Below are positions 4,617 through 5,295 of a DNA stretch of 5,295 bases, one piece after another (position 1 is the stretch's first letter; each line of letters opens with the position of its first letter). The stretch covers positions 1 to 5,295 of the forward strand of contig JAUWXJ010000162.1 in the NCBI GenBank assembly GCA_030616425.1, in the 5' to 3' direction. Below the pieces are notes generated by a model that ran no database searches, was not told the origin of the DNA, and worked only from the letters and a program-made list of their open reading frames with translations. This stretch comes from Desulfobacterales bacterium. GTDB lineage: Bacteria > Desulfobacterota > Desulfobacteria > Desulfobacterales > C00003060. The position numbers were made by a program, and so were the translations under genes.

Positions 4617-5295
4617 TTATGTATTAGGATTCTGGAGCGAAGTCCCAACAGTAAAGATGTTAAGGCCCAAGCTCAGCCCCTTGAGTACCACCACCGTAAT
4701 CAACACCCCTACAATCCCTATCTTAGGTAGAAAGACAAGCCCTGTCAATATGGTACCACAGGCTGCACCAGCGAGGTCCGATACGTAAAGACGACCTGTG
4801 ATTTCTGCTCCGACCCCCCGGGCCATGCGTGAGACCGCCGAAAACTGGCAACCTGCGGCAAAGGCCACGAAGAACAACAAACCTGGGATGGTGACATACT
4901 GCATGACAAACAAAGGGGTGTGCCCCTTCAGCTTGGCTCCGACCAAGGCTGCGACACAGGCAAGAGCCGCGAAAAGGATAAGGCTCGCATCACAGGCCAA
5001 CATCTGCCAAGTAGCCGACTTGTTCAACCTTCCAGACATGAATGCCCCCAAGGCAGAACCTATCATGAAGAGCGTTATAAATAGACAAATCCTCAGGTAT
5101 ACGTAGCCGTATATTACTTGAAACAGCAGCAGAAGAGATAGCTCAAAAGCCATGCTAGCATACCCGGAGGTCGCGATTGTAAAACGCTGGCGGTCCTTGC
5201 GGCATGCCAGGATTGCAAATCCAAGGATGGCTATCACTGTTATATGCAGGATCGTCTTCGAACTCCCGGATTTTTTAAGCCATAGGTCAATCAGA
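4617..5295 (-). CDS. C-terminal membrane half of a spermidine/spermine-synthase-like protein (partial)
   Basis: The reading frame is open from the stop at 4617 to the right edge, with the last complete codon ending at 5294. A GTG at 5237 lies inside this frame but is probably not the start, because coding continues upstream (LWLKKSGSSKTILHI). About 225 residues are visible, almost all membrane-spanning, with roughly five to seven helices. Diagnostic pieces are SGYASMAFELSLLLLFQVIYG, followed by a helix ending in GSALGAFMSGRL, and later GRLYVSDLAGAACGTILTGL. These fit the transmembrane modules that flank the synthase domain in fused transporter-like/spermidine-synthase proteins. The catalytic aminopropyltransferase domain would lie outside the window, so activity cannot be judged. 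The gene ends 11 bases before amrS and is probably in one transcript with it. Confidence 0.75.
   Translation of the reverse strand, partial: LIDLWLKKSGSSKTILHITVIAILGFAILACRKDRQRFTIATSGYASMAFELSLLLLFQVIYGYVYLRICLFITLFMIGSALGAFMSGRLNKSATWQMLACDASLILFAALACVAALVGAKLKGHTPLFVMQYVTIPGLLFFVAFAAGCQFSAVSRMARGVGAEITGRLYVSDLAGAACGTILTGLVFLPKIGIVGVLITVVVLKGLSLGLNIFTVGTSLQNPNT

Noticed and set aside
4798..5106. Plus-strand open frame of 102 codons
   Set aside because: It is a shadow of the transmembrane protein on the other strand, with no independent features.

Overview
The window is about 5.3 kb of bacterial DNA with every credible gene on the minus strand. Gene content suggests an uncultured Desulfobacterota-like (deltaproteobacterial) genome. 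The clues are a fused AmmeMemoRadiSam operon, a membrane spermidine-synthase-like protein, a free-standing 23S-rRNA-IVP-type four-helix-bundle gene, a ParD-like/RelE-like toxin-antitoxin pair and attC-like sites. This taxonomic guess rests on family distribution recalled from memory and is soft.

Right part (1544-5295), read right to left. The C-terminal membrane half of a spermidine/spermine-synthase-like protein runs off the right edge. Eleven bases after it comes a radical SAM enzyme of the AmmeMemoRadiSam system (AmrS) carrying a clear twin-arginine signal. Then comes a small four-helix-bundle protein bracketed by arrays of a 7-bp AT-rich repeat in opposite orientation. Last is a fused Memo-AMMECR1 protein (AmrB-AmrA). 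The three Amr activities are normally encoded together, so the four-helix-bundle gene with its repeats looks like an insertion between amrS and amrBA. The insertion left its repeat as the translated N-terminus of the Memo protein, which now starts at a TTG codon and has a repeat-derived signal-peptide n-region. Both Amr proteins therefore look exported, and their operon partner is an integral membrane protein.

Middle (about 1200-1490). A compact AT-rich type II toxin-antitoxin pair (ParD-like antitoxin, then RelE/ParE-family toxin) has its own strong ribosome binding site and a plausible promoter overlapping a TTGCAA double motif.

Left part (1-910). This looks like an integron cassette array or its remnant. 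An attC-like folded site (84-144) has a perfect 5-bp core-box pairing and a 9-bp inner stem, and its core box contains the stop codon of a 199-residue two-helix membrane protein of unknown function. A second, degenerate attC-like site lies just upstream of that gene (766-835). A further gene starts at position 41, behind an AGGAGG site, and leaves the window. A 69-bp imperfect inverted repeat (839-907) separates the second attC-like site from the toxin gene. No integron integrase is visible, so this could be a cluster of attC sites lacking an integrase or the distal part of a larger array.
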